Below are positions 59,855 to 64,000 of a DNA stretch of 64,000 bases, piece by piece. The notes under the pieces were generated by a model. That model ran no database searches and was not told where the DNA came from. It saw nothing but the letters and a program-made list of their open reading frames with translations. The stretch's first letter is position 1. Each line of letters starts with the position of its first letter. Origin of the DNA: Capitulum mitella (Eukaryota > Arthropoda > Thecostraca > Pollicipedomorpha > Pollicipedidae); NCBI GenBank assembly GCA_030062745.1, contig CP099845.1, forward strand, positions 19,012,903 to 19,076,902, written 5' to 3'. The translations under genes and the position numbers were made by a program.

Positions 59855-62800
59855 GTGAGTGGACAGCGGTGGACAGCGGTGGACAGGGAGCGTGGTGAGA
59901 GGGGTGTGGGTGTGTCAACAGGGAAACGAGAGACGTGTTTATGGTTCACATGTTTTCGTGTTAGCGTTGTTCGTGAGGCGCGTTTTGCTTATTGCTACCA
60001 TTTACATAAAGAACGTTTGTTTTAGCATCGGTTGGGCATTTGGTGGGTTTCTTTTCTTGTTGTGAAGTTGGTGACGTTTACCAGCTCTGCCGTAACCAGA
60101 TTAAAATACTAACTGATAAAAATTATAGTCATGTTACAAACTCGGTACACCAAAACCGACGCCAGTCCATGGACGACGTTTAGTGTTGTGGATTTTCGTC
60201 CGCAATGGAAATGTGGTGGACTCGAGCCCACACCTCCTCTTCTGACCGCAGGAAATCAGTGACTGCCCGCGCTTCATCTCCAAGGGCGCCACCCGTTTTG
60301 ATGTCCGGCAAGGCGAACTGGGTACGTAAGGTCTCGCCGTCATCTCCATTAAAACATCGACAGTGAAGGTATTACGAGGCGTGGTTTGGGTGTCTGAATA
60401 AAAAAGACAACAAGAACGAATTCCGCCCCTCACCACCCCAAATGAACCGTTCTCGGTTCCAAAAGACGACTTTTAACTGGAACTCCATGCATCACGACAT
60501 GTTGCCTCGGCTTTTTTACTCTTTTAGAACGGATCACTGAAAATGGTTACTTCAAATAAATTTCGTTTCCTTATTTTTTCCATTGAACGGCCATTTCAAA
60601 TCGTCACTTGTCAGGGTAGCCTCAACATGGTAAACATATCCAATGACAGTTTTCCACGTGAAGCTTTTAACAGTTCACACCGTCTTTATGAGAAAAGTCG
60701 GCTGTTGAAATCAGGATCGTAGCCGCGATTCCGCTAAGGAGGGAACCAGAACAAAGCTTCAAAACTGAAAACTCCTCGGATTTCATTCACGTTATTTGTA
60801 GGTCTAGAATTTTGTGTTGATAGATATTTTTTTCGGTGCGTAAAGAAACGTAAAATTATTAGCCCCAAGGGACCCACAGTCCGCCTTGGCCACACCCGTG
60901 CCTGAACCTGAAGACACCTGTTTGGAACTCACGTCTTTCAAGTACCGTTCTCATGGCTACTTGATGAATCACCAGTGATATCGCAAGGAAGGCTGATTGC
61001 GTCGCGTCAGAAGGGCGTTTTCTTTATGTGTTGCCTTGGCCCAGGTGTGTGCCCACCAAGCCTGATCCCGAATGGCTTTCCGGTGACAATCAGAGCTGAT
61101 CTCCGGAAGGAGCGATGAGTTCAGCGCCCGAGCTGGGCGTCGGAACCGGTCACTCGTTATCGCCACAGCGCGATCACTTAGAACACCTACGAACAGCCCT
61201 GACGGGCTTTGTAAACATTGCGGCACGAGTCGTCGTCACGGCTGCTTAGTGCGGTTGCTTGCAACGTCGTCTGACAAGCCGTGATGTGAATGGCACCCAT
61301 CGGAAGAGGTCAGCGCATGGCATGTCGGCGCACCTGAAGAAGTAACTGGTCATATGAATCGAAGCATGAGACCGTCGCAGACAGATTATTGCTGATTTGT
61401 TACTGTCGCGACCGGCAGTTGTGAACGGGAGTGGGTTCGGAATTTTGCCAAGAGAGGAACACATTTTTTTATGCCCGACAATGCTTCGCATTGGTTTACG
61501 ACCCCGAGAAACAGCTCATTGATGTGCCTCTTTACCTCTTTGCTCGGAAATAACCCCCTGCACATGTCGTATCCGATTCTTCCAGAATCTGTTTTTGGAA
61601 AGACATGGACCGGTCACCGGTCATCACATTGCAGTCATAAAACATATGGTGCTATTTGGTCTTCGTCTTTCTTTGGTTCGGTCCATTATGTTTTGACGCA
61701 ATGCACGTTTTTGTCATTTAGGGTCTGTTTTGGGCCGATCGTGTCTCTGCAGGACCCAAAATCTACGAGGCTCTGTTCCTGGATTTTGTTTGGTCCAATG
61801 GGCATAGGATCTGTGCGTCTGCGCAGTTAGCATCAGTGCCACTGTGACTTGGTATCTAATCCCGGATTGTTCAGTGAGCATCCTTTGTGACGGCAGGTGA
61901 CTGCTGGCTGCTGGCCGCCGTGGCCAACGTCACCTTGAACAAGGACCTGTTCGCCCAGGTGGTCCCGGAAGGCCAGGAAATGGACGACGATTACGCCGGC
62001 ATCTTTCACTTCCGGTACACAGCTGTTGCAAACTGGCGCCGCGAAACTGTTAAATCCGACTCCGCGGTGGTTTGAATGGGACAGTCGACCTGACTGAAGC
62101 ACCGCAATGAAATGTTCTCGGACAGTTTACTGCTTGATTCTATGGTGTCTGCAAAATCATTTATTCTACAGATGCATTATTACTTCCGCTTAACATTTAG
62201 GTTTCCTTCAGATATATGTAAAAACGCCGTTGGTGACTTTTAAACTACGGCTTTGCTTAAAACATACCGAGGGATTGTAATTTTTTTTTTGTTTCTTCTA
62301 ATAAAACGACGAGACGCCATAAACCCGTGGAACAGGACCATGCCTGCAAGTCTGGACCCTGCCTTACCTGCCGCTGCCGGTTCCGTCAGGTTCTGGCAGT
62401 ACGGTCGCTGGGTGGACGTTGTCGTCGACGACCGGCTGCCCACCTACCACGGCCAGCTGGCCTTCATGCACTCGGAGGACAACCACGAGTTCTGGTCCGC
62501 GCTCCTGGAGAAGGCGTACGCCAAGTGAGTGCCGCCGCCGACCTGCGTCCTCTCGGCGGCGAAAGCCGGGGAAGGGCGGCCGTCGGCGATGACGCTGTTG
62601 TTTATTCCGATGTTGCTTGATCGGAATGGGGGGAGGACGGATGTTGACATCTCTGTTTACACCGTCAGACTGCACGGCTCTTACGAGGCGCTGAAGGGTG
62701 GCACCACGTGCGAGGCCATGGAGGACTTCAGCGGCGGCGTCACCGAGATGTACGACATCGACAAGGCGCCCGACAACCTCTTCCAGATCATGCTCAAGGC

Positions 62801-63830
62801 CAACCAGCGGCAGTCCCTGATGAGCTGCTCTATAGAGGTGAGAATTATTATCCAGTTCTTTCGGTGGGCGGCACCTCTGCGTCAGAGAGATGTAGGGGAG
62901 AGATGTGAACGGGGTAAAACGGCCGACGGGAGGCAGCCAGCTGTTGCGTCGCGCGCTGCGGCTGCTCAAGCTGTTACGCTGACGGCCTGCACAAGACGGC
63001 TGTGCGATCGCCCAACGGACGCCTGTTCCGCGTTAGCCTTGGCGCGGAGGACGAGCATCAAACGAACTGTCGGTCTGCGCTGTGTAGCCGCCTGGCTCCA
63101 GATTGCCCTCCGTTCCCCTCCCCTTGCCCCGCGCCCGCCCAGCGCGTACTGGCGTCCGCACAGAGGAAAACAGCGCAAGTTCGTACAGCAGGCAGCTGGC
63201 AGCCGGCTGCAGGCCAGGCCAGACGCGAGATCTGACGGACAGATACACGCTGCTGCTAACCCTTGCCAAATTCCTGAACGTCAGCTGAAACATTTTTAGC
63301 TGGGTTCATTTGTAAGGAAGTCAGTGGGGAGGTCAGTGTTTTATTCACTTGCGTTTGAAATTTTAAGAACTTGGGTACCGCAGTGCATGTTTTTTCTTTT
63401 TTGTTAAGATAGGTCTGCCTTCAAGCCTAGTTATTAATCTGTTTCATTTGTACCTGTCTTTGTTGCGTTCGTGCACCACTGCGGTTCTGAAAATCCTGTG
63501 ACATCTTACTGGCCGATCAGGTTCACACACAGCTTGTCCCACTGCGGCTGCTGCATGTCCGATGTCAGTCTTCCTTACTCCCTCATTTGGCTGGAATGAT
63601 TTTCCTGAGGACCGTGTTTGACCACGGCGGCGTCGCTTCTCCCTGCAGCCGGACCCGTACGTGGCCGAGGCCGAGATGCCCAACGGCCTGATCAAAGGCC
63701 ACGCCTACTCGGTCACGAAGGTGTGCCTGGCCGACATCGAGACGCCGCGCGTCCAGGGCAAGATCCCCATGGTGCGCGTGCGCAACCCGTGGGGCAACGA
63801 GGCCGAGTGGAAGGGACCGTTCTCCGACTC
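59678..63830 (+). CDS. Calpain (CalpA/B-type) protease core, six exons, runs off the window
   Basis: Exons 59678-59854, 60252-60321, 61897-62014, 62390-62524, 62669-62837 and 63649-63830 join in perfect phase (0,1,2,2,0, then 2 at the edge). The order is [11 protein letters not shown] and [11 protein letters not shown] (the segment before the protease domain), [16 protein letters not shown] with the catalytic Cys (TGC 61902-61904) and the oxyanion Gln, [55 protein letters not shown], then [13 protein letters not shown] with the catalytic His (63700-63702) and [14 protein letters not shown] with the catalytic Asn (63784-63786). Calpains are Ca2+-activated cytosolic cysteine proteases. The sequence most resembles arthropod CalpA/CalpB. 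All catalytic residues are present, so activity is expected. The C2-like and any penta-EF-hand domains lie to the right of the window. Confidence 0.95.
60252..60321 (+). CDS. Calpain core exon 2
   Basis: 70 nt encoding [20 protein letters not shown] and GEL, ending in phase 1 (CTGG|gtacgt). A second GT five bases later (gtaagg) would break the frame into GDCW. Confidence 0.9.
61897..62014 (+). CDS. Calpain core exon 3 (catalytic Cys)
   Basis: Acceptor gtgacggcag. Completes Gly and encodes [18 protein letters not shown] through DYAGIFHF, ending in phase 2 at TTCCG|gtacac. Confidence 0.93.
62390..62524 (+). CDS. Calpain core exon 4
   Basis: Acceptor ggttccgtcag. Encodes [20 protein letters not shown] through [12 protein letters not shown], ending in phase 2 at GCCAA|gtgagt. 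Confidence 0.93.
62669..62837 (+). CDS. Calpain core exon 5
   Basis: Acceptor ttacaccgtcag. Encodes [20 protein letters not shown] through LMSCSIE, ending in phase 0 at GAG|gtgaga. Confidence 0.93.
62838..63648 (+). other. Calpain intron 5
   Basis: 811 bp between core exons 5 and 6. The open frame that continues past the exon 5 donor is read-through and not coding. The intron between core exons 2 and 3 (60322-61896) is also free of recognised features. Confidence 0.7.
63649..63830 (+). CDS. Calpain core exon 6 (catalytic His and Asn)
   Basis: Acceptor cttctccctgcag. Encodes [20 protein letters not shown] through [18 protein letters not shown], ending in phase 2 at GACTC|gtgagt. The next exon is outside the window. 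Confidence 0.93.
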
Positions 63831-64000
63831 GTGAGTGGCGTCCGGCGGCGCCGGGCGCGGACAGCAGCGGCTGGAGTTGGGGCCGCGTCTCCGAGCCTCA
63901 GATGATGCACTGCGATTCCGCGATTTTGATTCCTGTTTTGATCGAACGTGGTCATGGTCATTGCACAGTTTTGATTTTGAGCACAGAACGCTGAGTCATT

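Noticed and set aside
1-64000. tRNA or rRNA genes
   Set aside because: No convincing B-box-like or rRNA sequence was noticed when reading either strand; a covariance-model scan would be needed to exclude them.

Overview
The window is eukaryotic nuclear DNA with spliced genes, GT-AG introns, CpG-rich first exons and many short interspersed and tandem repeats. The best protein match is an arthropod-style calpain of the CalpA/CalpB type (the protease core reads ...[11 protein letters not shown]..., ...GHAYSV..., ...[10 protein letters not shown]...). Together with strongly GC-rich exons set in AT-richer, repeat-filled introns this suggests an arthropod, perhaps a crustacean; the lineage is inference and is not fixed by the sequence.

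Left part (1-26 kb). Two Golgi-trafficking genes lie head to head. On the minus strand, exon 1 (22563-22656) and exon 2 (7514-7590) of a GMAP-210/TRIP11-like golgin are separated by a 15-kb intron, with matching splice phases; the rest of the gene lies beyond the left edge or was not recognised. On the plus strand, a complete three-exon TRAPPC4 (synbindin) gene runs 23184-25100, with a poly(A) signal at 25894. Only 527 bp separates the two start codons. The golgin intron and the left flank carry minisatellites, two TTAA-flanked piggyBac-like MITEs and one copy of a long degenerate GC-rich repeat.

Middle part (26-38 kb). No protein gene was recognised. This stretch holds a hAT-like MITE, an interrupted 158-bp tandem repeat, a 189-bp duplication, the second copy of the long degenerate repeat (31.5-33.5 kb) and a second copy of the larger piggyBac-like MITE in opposite orientation (35644-36864).

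Right part (38-64 kb). A single-exon N-acetylglucosamine kinase (NAGK) gene lies on the minus strand (39585-40610). On the plus strand the first part of a calpain gene runs to the right edge: six protease-core exons (59678-63830) carry the catalytic Cys, His and Asn, and the C-terminal domains lie outside the window. Upstream are several first-coding-exon candidates that all end in a phase-0 donor, as the first core exon requires: 51811-51846 and 55763-57377 (both encoding KVFL just before the donor), and less certainly 38537-38929, 43598-43906 and 55274-55450. The 55763-57377 exon encodes an unusual N-terminal region with three 114-residue repeats and one single-base frameshift between the second and third. 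If the orphan first exons belong to calpain, the gene has at least three promoters spread over about 20 kb and encloses NAGK on the opposite strand.
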